The notes under the pieces are model-generated. The model worked only from the letters and a program-made list of their open reading frames with translations, was not told where the DNA came from and did not search any database. Below are positions 1-6,338 of a stretch of DNA of 10,452 bases, in pieces (the first letter of the stretch is position 1; each line of letters begins with the position of its first letter). Source of the stretch: an archaeon (GTDB taxonomy: Archaea > Thermoproteota > Nitrososphaeria > Nitrososphaerales > Gagatemarchaeaceae); contig JAKAPN010000014.1 of assembly GCA_021822995.1 (NCBI GenBank), forward strand, positions 1-10,452, in the 5' to 3' direction. Made by a program: the position numbers and the translations under genes.

Positions 1-133
<133 letters not shown>

Positions 134-246
134 CGCAGCGGAACCAAAAAGGCGAACTGTTCTCCTCAGCTTTCGGAAAACCCCGGGTTTGCCCATGTCC
201 AGTTGAACGCCCTTCCCCTCACACCGCACCGGCGCAATACACAGCG

Positions 247-711
247 ATGTACGCTTATGTGGAAGAACGCCAACGAGTGTTGGAGTTGAGCGCCACTGGA
301 AAAGCTCTCGGGCAGGCCGGGTCTCCCTCTCGGCAGATCGACGCGATAATCAAGAAGTCAGCCGGCTGGAAAGGCAAGAAATTGTCGGAGCTCCGTGCCC
401 TGATCAAGAAGGCAGACCGCGAAGTGGTCGAAGAGGTGAAGTGGAAGAAACCATCCAGGCCGGAGGGCGTCCCGGTATGGTCTCACGACGGCATAGTCTG
501 CATCGGGGAAGTTCTCAAGAACGCGGTGAGGCTCACCTTCCCCAAAGGAGCCCAGCTCAGCGACCCAAAGAAGATATTCAACACGAGGCTAGACAGCAGG
601 ACGGTCCGCGCGGTCGATTTCCATGAAGGCGACGCTCTGGACGCCGCCGCCTTGAAAACGCTCTTTCTCGCAGCCGCAGGGCTGAACTCGTCGAAAGCGA
701 ATGAGGATTAG
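247..711 (+). CDS. DUF1801 domain protein (YdhG-like)
   Basis: A 154-aa protein with the DUF1801 pattern along nearly its whole length: a PS-QIDAII segment near residue 27, a W-GKKL--LR-LI helix, EEVKWKKPS near residue 62, GVPVWSHDGIVCIGE, then VRLTFPKGA, FNTRLDS and RAVDFHEGD near the end. Family members are small, soluble, CyaY/YjbR-fold-like proteins of unknown biochemical role; none can be assigned here. The first ~25 residues are not part of the conserved domain. A TATA-like CTTATG at 254-259 would put transcription near the in-frame codons GTG 277, TTG 280 and TTG 286, so the true start may be one of these rather than ATG 247. The gene converges on pcna, with 31 bases between the stops. 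Confidence 0.85.
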   Translation: MYAYVEERQRVLELSATGKALGQAGSPSRQIDAIIKKSAGWKGKKLSELRALIKKADREVVEEVKWKKPSRPEGVPVWSHDGIVCIGEVLKNAVRLTFPKGAQLSDPKKIFNTRLDSRTVRAVDFHEGDALDAAALKTLFLAAAGLNSSKANED

Positions 712-742
712 GCTCTAGTCGGTTGAACACTACCGCGCCAGG

Positions 743-1495
743 TCAGTCGGAAACGCGGGGTGCAAGGAAATACCAAAGCTTTGCGCCTTGGTCATTCAGC
801 TTCATCTCCAGCCGCAGCGGCTTCTTCGTGCTGAACTCCATCTGGACGGTGTCGGTAACTCCTCCCAACGCTTTCAGTATTCCCTGGACGTAGTCGATCG
901 AATAGGTCGCCTTGCTGTCAGCGCCAACCTTGAACTCCAACACATCGGCATCGTTGCTCGCAAGCGCGATCTCCGCTTTCCCGACATCGGATTTTCCCGA
1001 GAAAGTGAGCTTGTCCTTGGTCGCCTGAACGGTAAACTGGTCTGACACCACAGAGATGTCACCAAGCACTTTTTCGAGGATGGCCTTGGTGAGGGTGGCC
1101 TTCATGTCGAACTCGAGCTTGGGCAGAGGAGCGGCCCCGGCCGTGCTCTCGATCAGATGAATCGTGAACTCGCGTTTGTATCCGTTGCTCAGCTTCACGC
1201 CTATCGCGTCCTCCTCCGTGGACCCGATTTCCACGCTGTCCTTTGTCTCAGACCGTCCCACCAGCTTCACTAGATCTTCCACGCGGACGCTGAACTTGAA
1301 CGGCTTGTCGCATTCAAAAGACGAAAAACTGGAGTTTGGCAGTGAAAGGTCCACGAGGGCGACGTGCGAGGGGTCCATTGCCCTGAATGTCAGACCTTCG
1401 CTGTTCGCTTCGAATGTGGCTTCCTCGACGAGAGTCTTGACCGCGGCTGCGATCGCCTTCCATTCGTTGGCGGTCGCCGTCTTTGCCAGGAACAA
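743..1495 (-). CDS. pcn: DNA polymerase sliding clamp PCNA
   Basis: PCNA is the ring-shaped trimeric clamp that tethers DNA polymerase, ligase, FEN1 and other PIP-box proteins to DNA. From the start chosen here it has 250 residues, the normal family size. The N-terminus reads FLAKTATANEWKAI, then TLVEEATF, then the hallmark RAMDPSHVAL at residues 38-47. The interdomain connecting loop, the usual PIP-box docking site, spans about 114-130, and the protein ends in LAPRVSD, matching the conserved clamp C-terminus. The frame is open to an ATG at 1558, but those 21 extra residues have no family counterpart and span a TATA box at 1519-1526. TTG 1495 lies about 28 bases from that box, so a leaderless TTG start is preferred. 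Only one PCNA gene is visible in the window. Confidence 0.96.
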   Translation of the reverse strand: MFLAKTATANEWKAIAAAVKTLVEEATFEANSEGLTFRAMDPSHVALVDLSLPNSSFSSFECDKPFKFSVRVEDLVKLVGRSETKDSVEIGSTEEDAIGVKLSNGYKREFTIHLIESTAGAAPLPKLEFDMKATLTKAILEKVLGDISVVSDQFTVQATKDKLTFSGKSDVGKAEIALASNDADVLEFKVGADSKATYSIDYVQGILKALGGVTDTVQMEFSTKKPLRLEMKLNDQGAKLWYFLAPRVSD

Positions 1496-1518
1496 CGAAC
1501 CGGGCTCGGCAGTATTGG

Positions 1519-1526
1519 ATATTAAG
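1519..1526 (-). promoter_or_regulatory. TATA box of pcna
   Basis: Read on the minus strand the box is CTTAATAT. Its centre is about 28 bases before TTG 1495, the expected spacing for transcription starting at or next to the start codon. This supports a leaderless mRNA and rules against the upstream ATG at 1558 as the start. Confidence 0.65.
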
Positions 1527-1633
1527 CGTTGGCTGGGATTGCGATGAGAAGCAGGCACCCGTCTGAAAATGTCAGACTGCGCCGCGCACGTGGATGGCTA
1601 CGAATCGGAGTCGCCTGACTTTATCGGGGAATC

Positions 1634-1640
1634 CTTTATC
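1634..1640 (+). promoter_or_regulatory. TATA box of the PEBP-kinase unit
   Basis: CTTTATC is centred 29 bases before ATG 1666 on the + strand, consistent with leaderless or near-leaderless transcription of the PEBP gene. The same 7-mer stands at the same distance before priS. A second CTTTATC-like stretch at 1618-1624 is less well placed. Confidence 0.6.
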
Positions 1641-1665
1641 CATCGGCGTCAGCCGACTCCGATCC

Positions 1666-2133
1666 ATGCCCCTGAAGCTCGGTCGTCTCAAAATCACCAG
1701 TTCAGCCTTCGCTCCATCTGGACGTATGGACAAGAAGTACGGTGGCGACGCAGGCAACTTGTCTCCCCCACTCGAGTGGAGCGGGGCCCCCAAGGAGACC
1801 AAAGAGTTCGCGCTTGTATGCCACGACCCTGACGCTCCGATGTCTCACGGCTTCACCCACTGGGTGGTGTACGGGATCCCTGTGAGCACGACCAAGCTGG
1901 CTGAAGGGCAGAAGCCCAACATCTTCACCGCGGGGGTGAACGACACAGGAAAGTCCGGATACATGGGGCCATACCCTCCGGAAGGTCATGGCATCCACCA
2001 CTACTACTTCTGGGTCTACGCCCTGGGGACAGAGCTCAGGCTCAAACCTGGGCTCGACCGGGCGGGCCTTTTGGACGCCATCTCTGAGGACATCCTCGAA
2101 CAGGCGCGGATCGTAGGCACTTACGAAAGGTAG
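1666..2133 (+). CDS. YbhB/YbcL family PEBP (Raf kinase inhibitor-like) protein
   Basis: A 155-aa phosphatidylethanolamine-binding-protein fold, usual size for bacterial and archaeal YbhB/YbcL proteins. Motifs in order: LSPPLEWSGAP at residues 32-42, DPDAP at 54-58, FTHWVVYGIP at 63-72, and GPYPPEGHGIHHYYF at 101-115. Together these form the family's anion-binding pocket (Asp, His and Gly-x-Arg/Pro elements). Prokaryotic members are soluble and their ligand is generally unknown; a binding rather than catalytic role is inferred. The reading frame extends upstream to ATG 1594, but those 24 residues lack homology and cover the TATA box at 1634-1640, so ATG 1666 is chosen. A P-loop kinase gene follows after 9 bases and is probably co-transcribed. 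Confidence 0.93.
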   Translation: MPLKLGRLKITSSAFAPSGRMDKKYGGDAGNLSPPLEWSGAPKETKEFALVCHDPDAPMSHGFTHWVVYGIPVSTTKLAEGQKPNIFTAGVNDTGKSGYMGPYPPEGHGIHHYYFWVYALGTELRLKPGLDRAGLLDAISEDILEQARIVGTYER

Positions 2134-2142
2134 CACAGAAAC

Positions 2143-2640
2143 TTGCCCCGCGGAAGGCTGGTAATACTCTGCGGCATCCCGGGGAGCGGCAAGACGACCA
2201 TGGGCAAGTTGCTGGTCGACGGCATCAAGGCCTCGATCCATATACAGACCGACGCAGTAAGGGCAATGCTCGGCCACGCAACGTTCGATCAGTCGGAGTC
2301 TCAGCTCGTCTATGATGCCTGCTATGGCATCGCCAGGAGCGCACTGCAGGCAGGTTACCTCGTCGTCCTCGACGGGACATTCATGCGCGACGAGTACAGG
2401 CTCGAGGCACGGAAGCGACTCCGAAACTACTGCGCCAGGGTTGACGTGGTCTGGATCGACTGCACCCTGGAAGCTGCCTTGGAACGGAACTCTGATAGGG
2501 AGTCGCCTGTCCCCCCCGAGAAGCTACAGGCCATATGCGCCGGTTTCCAAAATCCCAAGAGAGCGATCCGGGTCGACTCTTCGTTGCTCGGACCAAGAGC
2601 TGCAGCAGAGCAGGCCGCCCGGCTGCTCGGCTTGAAGTGA
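2143..2640 (+). CDS. P-loop ATP-binding protein, AAA_33-type small kinase
   Basis: A 165-aa soluble P-loop NTPase. Walker A is GIPGSGKT at residues 11-18, preceded by a hydrophobic beta strand. Asp37 and Arg40 sit where small-molecule and polynucleotide kinases of this class hold the phosphoacceptor. A Walker B-like VVLDGTF ends beta strand 3 near residue 77, and an ERNSDRE segment near 118-124 is an Arg-bearing lid. This layout matches AAA_33 kinases (gluconate kinase, shikimate kinase, zeta toxin and Pnk-like relatives). The phosphorylated substrate cannot be told from sequence. The start is TTG 2143, with an AGGT ribosome-binding-like stretch at 2128-2131. The close spacing to the PEBP gene indicates one transcription unit. 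The stop lies 11 bases from that of the opposing unknown gene. Confidence 0.85.
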   Translation: MPRGRLVILCGIPGSGKTTMGKLLVDGIKASIHIQTDAVRAMLGHATFDQSESQLVYDACYGIARSALQAGYLVVLDGTFMRDEYRLEARKRLRNYCARVDVVWIDCTLEAALERNSDRESPVPPEKLQAICAGFQNPKRAIRVDSSLLGPRAAAEQAARLLGLK

Positions 2641-2651
2641 ATGCTTCCTCA

Positions 2652-3254
2652 CTAGCGCCGCCACCAGGCGCTCATTCCACGCTTCAACTCGTTCATCGTG
2701 CCTGGAGGGGGTTCGAACCGTACCTTACGAGGTTTGCCGCCGGCGCAGGGGACCAAGCTGGTCACGGTCGAGTGCACGTTGGCCAGAAACCGCATGACCG
2801 CCTCCGGGTCGCTCCTCCACCTCTTCTCTATCAGCTTCACCTCGCTTCGCCTGTGGAACGAGGGAGGGATGTCGAGCAGCGAAGTGAGCATCGCTCTGGC
2901 CCTGATTTCGTCGTTGCTCAGGATTCCGACGGTGAAAGCCGTGCCTTCGCCGGCACTATTCTTCATGTCTAGGTTGACGACCATGTGTCCGCACACCAGA
3001 ACCCCGCACTGGGGGTCGAACTTCCGGACCATGATGTAACACGCGGGCTCGCTCTTCCCATCAACGTTCGGCAGATACCAGAGCCTGAATCTGTCGACCG
3101 TAGTGCTCCACCTGCCCCTCGCGAGGTGACCAAGATCCATGTCCAGCGGAGAGAAGGGTACGCCGACGACCAGTGAGAAAACCTTGTGCCCTTGCCCATT
3201 CAGGTAGCTGTCGAAGGGGACACGCACTTCCACACCGCATGACAGAAACCACAC
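2652..3254 (-). CDS. Hypothetical protein, 200 aa, family not recognised
   Basis: I do not recognise this protein. It looks real because the frame is long and has balanced composition, and it fills the gap between neighbours. It seems soluble, with no signal peptide or membrane span. The N-terminal half is rich in short hydrophobic beta-like segments (VFSLVVGVPF, CYIMVRKFD, GVLVCGHMVVNLD). The middle (about 113-160) looks helical and charged, with EIRARAM and KLIEKRW. The tail is basic and ends SAWWRR. Cysteines are at 6, 72, 83, 88 and 170; C83-x4-C88-x-H90 is suggestive but not a standard zinc motif. The start shown is GTG 3254. A weak TATA-like TTAAG at about 3254-3259 would favour a GTG at residue 8 or 10 (3233 or 3227) on a leaderless mRNA. 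It lies 59 bases downstream of the amidase gene on the same strand. Confidence 0.65.
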   Translation of the reverse strand: MWFLSCGVEVRVPFDSYLNGQGHKVFSLVVGVPFSPLDMDLGHLARGRWSTTVDRFRLWYLPNVDGKSEPACYIMVRKFDPQCGVLVCGHMVVNLDMKNSAGEGTAFTVGILSNDEIRARAMLTSLLDIPPSFHRRSEVKLIEKRWRSDPEAVMRFLANVHSTVTSLVPCAGGKPRKVRFEPPPGTMNELKRGMSAWWRR

Positions 3255-3313
3255 TTAACGCCCCATCGCTCCGATGCTCTCTCCTGTGACAGTCAGCGGA
3301 ACTGATGGCGGTT

Positions 3314-4228
3314 TTACGGGAAGATGTCCAAGGAGATCTTCGCCCCCACGACCCAGTTGGGGGCGTCGACTACCTCGTGAATCCGGAGGTCGGCCGCGAC
3401 GCTGCAGAGGACGTATGCTTCTTCTCTGCCAAGGCCGTGACTCTCTGTGAGGTAACGAAGCATGTTCCTTATCGCTGCCTTCGATGCTTCCATCAAATCT
3501 GGAGCGATTCCCGTTGCAACGTAGTCGCCCTTCTTAGAGGGAGGTTCGCCTTTGGTGTAATAGCGGGGGACCCCCAGCCCGGTTCCCTTCTCGAGGGTGA
3601 ACCTGAACTTCGCGCTCCCTGCGCACTCGATGGCGCTAACGCAAACTTCGCCGTCGCCCATCGCCGCGTGCACGTCTCCTGCCGAGAACAGGGCTCCAGG
3701 GACCCACACAGGAAGCTCGAGCCTGCTGCCTTTCGTCAGGTGTTTGATATCGAGGTTGCCCCCATGGCGTCCTGGTGGCGTGACCGGGAAAGAGCCAGGC
3801 TCTGGCGGGGCGACTCCCATCACACCGCAGAACGGCCTGATGGGAATGCTGATCCCCTTTTCGAACAGTGCGCGGCTTTTTCCTTTGAGGTCCCACTTGT
3901 ACAGATACGGCTCGCGAAACTCCTCAAGCAGCCCTTCGCCTGGGACGATGGTGGACCATCCGAAGTCGCCGCACTTCACTTCCAGCACATCAATCCCCAG
4001 CGTGTCTCCAGGCTCGGCCCCCTCCACATAGACCGGGCCGGAAAGAGGGTAGAGTTTCGCCGGGTCGAAACCTGGCCTCTCTGGAGGTGTCTCTCGGGTG
4101 ATCTGCCAGCTGCTGACGTCGTTTATCTCAAAGTCCACTTCGTCTCCAACTCCGACCGACAAAACGGGAGATTGGTCTCTGCTCCAAAGGTAGTGGAACT
4201 TCCCCCTGCCGACCCGATGCGACGCCAA
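3314..4228 (-). CDS. Acetamidase/formamidase family protein
   Basis: A 304-aa protein of the FmdA/AmdA fold, whose members hydrolyse formamide or acetamide to ammonia plus formate or acetate in the cytoplasm. Family signatures in order: GPVYVEGAEPGDTL at residues 64-77, RPFCGVMGVAP at 131-141, PGRHGGNLDIKHL at 152-164, FSAGDVHAAMGDGEV at 181-195, and AYVLCSVAADLRI near 270. The length matches the shorter archaeal and bacterial members (about 300 aa). The start is TTG 4228. An ATG at 4238 is out of frame, and an AT-rich element at about 4253-4260 lies at leaderless distance. No amide transporter is adjacent, so the natural substrate is unknown; other small amides are possible. It is divergent from priS, and the shared region carries a 13-bp palindrome. 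Confidence 0.9.
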   Translation of the reverse strand: MASHRVGRGKFHYLWSRDQSPVLSVGVGDEVDFEINDVSSWQITRETPPERPGFDPAKLYPLSGPVYVEGAEPGDTLGIDVLEVKCGDFGWSTIVPGEGLLEEFREPYLYKWDLKGKSRALFEKGISIPIRPFCGVMGVAPPEPGSFPVTPPGRHGGNLDIKHLTKGSRLELPVWVPGALFSAGDVHAAMGDGEVCVSAIECAGSAKFRFTLEKGTGLGVPRYYTKGEPPSKKGDYVATGIAPDLMEASKAAIRNMLRYLTESHGLGREEAYVLCSVAADLRIHEVVDAPNWVVGAKISLDIFP

Positions 4229-4252
4229 GACCGAGCATCCCGTCGCACCGCC

Positions 4253-4260
4253 TCAAAATC
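4253..4260 (-). promoter_or_regulatory. Possible TATA element of the amidase gene
   Basis: The minus-strand sequence here is AT-rich (GATTTTG-like) and centred about 28 bases before TTG 4228. It is a weaker match than the other TATA boxes in the window, and its support is mainly position. Confidence 0.35.
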
Positions 4261-4268
4261 TCTTTCGT

Positions 4269-4281
4269 AATCTGACAGATT
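4269..4281. promoter_or_regulatory. 13-bp palindrome in the amidase-priS divergent promoter
   Basis: AATCTG-A-CAGATT is a perfect inverted repeat with a single central base. It lies between the two back-to-back promoter elements and directly abuts the priS TATA box (4282-4288). The size and place suit an operator for a dimeric regulator. No regulator gene is next to it, so function is inferred from position only. Confidence 0.4.
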
Positions 4282-4288
4282 CTTTATC
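4282..4288 (+). promoter_or_regulatory. TATA box of priS-gins
   Basis: CTTTATC is centred 29 bases before the priS start codon TTG 4314, identical in sequence and spacing to the box before the PEBP gene. It supports leaderless initiation at TTG 4314 and fixes that start. Confidence 0.65.
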
Positions 4289-4313
4289 TCCCGGCTTCAG
4301 GGCGAACGGCCCG

Positions 4314-5399
4314 TTGAACGAGAGGACGACCGCGTTTCTCCGACAGGCGTACAAGGAATATTACTTCAAGGGCTCAGGGTCAGTCGCGCTTCCCGACGAC
4401 ATCGAATCACGAGAGTTCGGCTACATCCCTTTCGGGGGTGGAATGATCCGTCACCTGTCCTTCCGGACCAAGGGCGAAGCCTTGGCCGAAATTATCAAGC
4501 AGTCTCCTTCGTCTGTCTATTGTTCCAATGCCAGATACGAGTTCCCCACCCGGCCGATAGATGAGAAAGGCTGGCTGGGTGCCGAGCTCATCTTCGACAT
4601 CGACGCCACGGACATCCCTACTGGTTGCAAGAAGGGGCACGACCTGTGGTACTGCGAGAAGTGCCATGCCTCGGGGAAGCTCCCTCGACCTGCGAAGTGC
4701 ACGAAGTGCGGCGGGTCGGCGGTCGAGTTCCATGGGACCTGCGAGGAGTGTCTCGACGCTGCAAAGGACCATGCCCGCCGCGTCATCGGTTTCCTGGCAG
4801 AGGACTTCGGCGTCGCCGCCGACGCCGTAAGGACCTACTTTTCTGGGAACAGGGGGTATCACCTGCACGTCTTTGACGGGCGGTTCGACAGGCTGGACCA
4901 GCAGGCCCGGGCTGAGATAACGGGGTATGTGCGTGGCTCTGGATTGCCGCCGCCCCAGACCATGGCTGCGACCCTTCGTAGAAGGATGCCGGGGAGCGCC
5001 CAGGGCGTCGGGTGGACTCGGAGGGTCACCGGATATGTGGCCAAAAACAGCGGGGAATACGCGGGAACGTTGCAGAGGCTTGTTTCCGATGCCATTACTG
5101 GAAACCGCGCTCTCGTGGACGCGTCAGTCACCACCGATATCCACCGGGTCTTCAGGCTGGCAGGCAGCCTGCACGGGGATACGGGGATGTCGAAGTTGCA
5201 GGTGGAGTCGCTCGGACGGTTCGACCCACAAGTGGCCCCAGTCGTGCTCGGTTCCAAGCCCGTGAAGGTTGACGTCTCTTTCTTCCCGAGGTTCCGGCTG
5301 AAGCACGAAGACTTCGGCCCCTACAAGTCGGAGAGCGTCGAGCTGCCTACTTTCGCCGCCGTTTCGATTTTAACGAGGGGGCTGGGGGAGGTAGCCTAA
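4314..5399 (+). CDS. priS: DNA primase small (catalytic) subunit PriS
   Basis: The catalytic subunit of the archaeal/eukaryotic-type primase, which works with PriL to make primers. The AEP catalytic core is complete: the metal-binding pair Asp95 and Asp97 in LIFDIDATD, the nucleotide-binding SGNRGYH at 177-183, and the third acidic residue Asp275 followed by HRVFRLAGSLHG (277-288). The 361-aa length fits archaeal PriS. Between the catalytic motifs is a cysteine-rich stretch: C105, H109, C114, C117, C129, C132, C143 and C146. CxxC pairs 114/117 and 129/132 look like a zinc ribbon and 143/146 is a third pair, enough ligands for possibly two metal sites. The start is TTG 4314, set by the TATA box. 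The stop is one base before the gins ATG, so the two genes form one operon. priL is not in the window. Confidence 0.95.
   Translation: MNERTTAFLRQAYKEYYFKGSGSVALPDDIESREFGYIPFGGGMIRHLSFRTKGEALAEIIKQSPSSVYCSNARYEFPTRPIDEKGWLGAELIFDIDATDIPTGCKKGHDLWYCEKCHASGKLPRPAKCTKCGGSAVEFHGTCEECLDAAKDHARRVIGFLAEDFGVAADAVRTYFSGNRGYHLHVFDGRFDRLDQQARAEITGYVRGSGLPPPQTMAATLRRRMPGSAQGVGWTRRVTGYVAKNSGEYAGTLQRLVSDAITGNRALVDASVTTDIHRVFRLAGSLHGDTGMSKLQVESLGRFDPQVAPVVLGSKPVKVDVSFFPRFRLKHEDFGPYKSESVELPTFAAVSILTRGLGEVA
5384..5392 (+). promoter_or_regulatory. Ribosome-binding site of gins
   Basis: A GGGGGAGGT stretch at the end of priS contains the GGAGGT core 8 bases before ATG 5401. It shows that internal genes of operons here use Shine-Dalgarno initiation, in contrast to the leaderless first genes. 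Confidence 0.7.
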
Positions 5400-5400
5400 G

Positions 5401-5958
5401 ATGCCAGAGACTACGCTCGAATACCTGAAGCGGCGGCTCGACTCGGAAGCTCTAACTTCGGATCTGCTTCCCCTGCCGGGAGACTTCTATTCTGGTATCT
5501 CGTCGTACAGCCAGAAGCTGAAGAGAGCTGCGGCTTCTGGGGCGTCGGAGATTTCGACGAGGCTTACCGCCACCCAGGCACAGATGCTCGAGTCGATGGT
5601 CAAGCAGCTCCTGAGTCTCAGGATGAAGAAGGCAATCCAGCAGGATGCCGTCCTGCAGCTCCTCCCAGAGGAGAGGTACGTGTGCTCGGCAGAACAGAGG
5701 TTCCAGAAGCGGCTTGACACGCTGGTGGCCGCGGTTTCGGGAGGACAACCATCATTCGTAGAGTTTGCGAACCTGTCGGAGTCAAAAAGGAGCGTCACGA
5801 TCAGGTTCCTGAAGCACGTCGACGAGCTTGTGGGCATGGATCTGAGGCACTATGGTCCCTTCGAAGTGGAAGACGTGGCGACGATACCCGCGGCGAGCGC
5901 CGACATCCTGATCGCAGGCGGGGAAGCGGTCGAAATCTACTCCAGAGACGAAGCCTAG
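5401..5958 (+). CDS. GINS complex protein, Gins51 type
   Basis: A 185-aa subunit of GINS, which joins Cdc45/GAN and MCM in the CMG replicative helicase and links it to primase and polymerase. The N-terminal helical A domain has LPGDFYSGISSY at about 25-36 and the helix MLESMVKQLLSLR at 62-74. The small C-terminal B domain has MDLRHYGPFEVEDVATIP at 146-163 and then a DILIAGGEAVEIY ending. The A-then-B order marks the Gins51 (Sld5/Psf1-like) type rather than Gins23. ATG 5401 follows the priS stop by one base and has a strong ribosome-binding site. A priS-gins pairing is known in archaea and fits co-expression of replisome parts. Archaea with only this subunit use a homotetramer; a Gins23 partner elsewhere cannot be excluded. 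Confidence 0.88.
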   Translation: MPETTLEYLKRRLDSEALTSDLLPLPGDFYSGISSYSQKLKRAAASGASEISTRLTATQAQMLESMVKQLLSLRMKKAIQQDAVLQLLPEERYVCSAEQRFQKRLDTLVAAVSGGQPSFVEFANLSESKRSVTIRFLKHVDELVGMDLRHYGPFEVEDVATIPAASADILIAGGEAVEIYSRDEA

Positions 5959-5993
5959 ACCGAAGAAGAGAACTTAACGCATTCCCGACGCGT

Positions 5994-6338
5994 TCAGCTG
6001 TAGCTTCTCCAGGTGTGGTTGCACTTTACACACCTGTAGAACTGCGTGGGGGGCTCGTCGCCGCTCCTCGTCTGCAGGAACCACCAGAACGCCTCATTGT
6101 GCCCGCATTTCGGGCAGTCGATCTTGGTGGTGGGGAGGGAGTTGAGCTTCTCTTCCTTCTCGCCGACTACCTTGATTTGGGGCGTGTTGGCCAGCTCATC
6201 CTCTGTCTTCTGGACGAGGACGTTTCCTTCCTTCTTCGAATAGCCACAGTTGTCACAGAGGTACGTCACAGAGACTTCGCGGGGGCCCTTGATCTGCTTT
6301 AGCTTGAGGCGGGTTCCACACTTCGGACAGAACTTCAG
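5994..6338 (-). CDS. tfs: Transcript cleavage factor TFS (TFIIS/RPB9-like), CTG start
   Basis: TFS stimulates RNA polymerase to cut back-tracked transcripts. The protein has two zinc ribbons. The N-terminal one uses C4, C7, C28 and C31 and begins KFCPKCGTRLK. The C-terminal one uses C75, C78, C103 and C106, with the catalytic acidic pair D94-E95 in QTRSGDEPPTQFYRC. The full length is 114 aa, normal for TFS. A GTG at 6269 would give 91 aa but would remove half of the first zinc ribbon, so it is rejected. The frame needed for C4 and C7 has no ATG, GTG or TTG near the expected start; the codon before KFC is CTG 6338-6336. It overlaps the rpoL stop as CTGA, where an ATGA overlap would be expected. 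Last gene of the minus-strand run; converges on gins. Confidence 0.93.
   Translation of the reverse strand: MKFCPKCGTRLKLKQIKGPREVSVTYLCDNCGYSKKEGNVLVQKTEDELANTPQIKVVGEKEEKLNSLPTTKIDCPKCGHNEAFWWFLQTRSGDEPPTQFYRCVKCNHTWRSYS

Noticed and set aside
1702..2277. 191-aa open frame on the - strand opposite the PEBP and kinase genes
   Set aside because: It spans two well-supported + strand genes and their junction and shows no family motif; it is a by-product of GC-rich codon usage.
3305..4270. 321-aa open frame on the + strand opposite the amidase
   Set aside because: It is a shadow of the amidase gene, which has complete family signatures on the minus strand; the antisense product has no recognisable motif and low-complexity Arg/Pro-rich composition.
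743..5958. Replication origin near pcna, priS and gins
   Set aside because: No repeated origin-recognition-box-like elements, long AT-rich unwinding tract or orc1/cdc6 gene is visible in the window.
5976..5994. Inverted repeat AACGC...GCGTT between the convergent gins and tfs genes as a bidirectional terminator
   Set aside because: The stem has only 5 bp with a 9-base loop and no T-run on either strand; archaeal termination depends mainly on T-runs.
5994..6269. 91-aa TFS starting at GTG 6269
   Set aside because: It would remove C4 and C7 of the first zinc ribbon, although the missing sequence is present in the same frame directly upstream.
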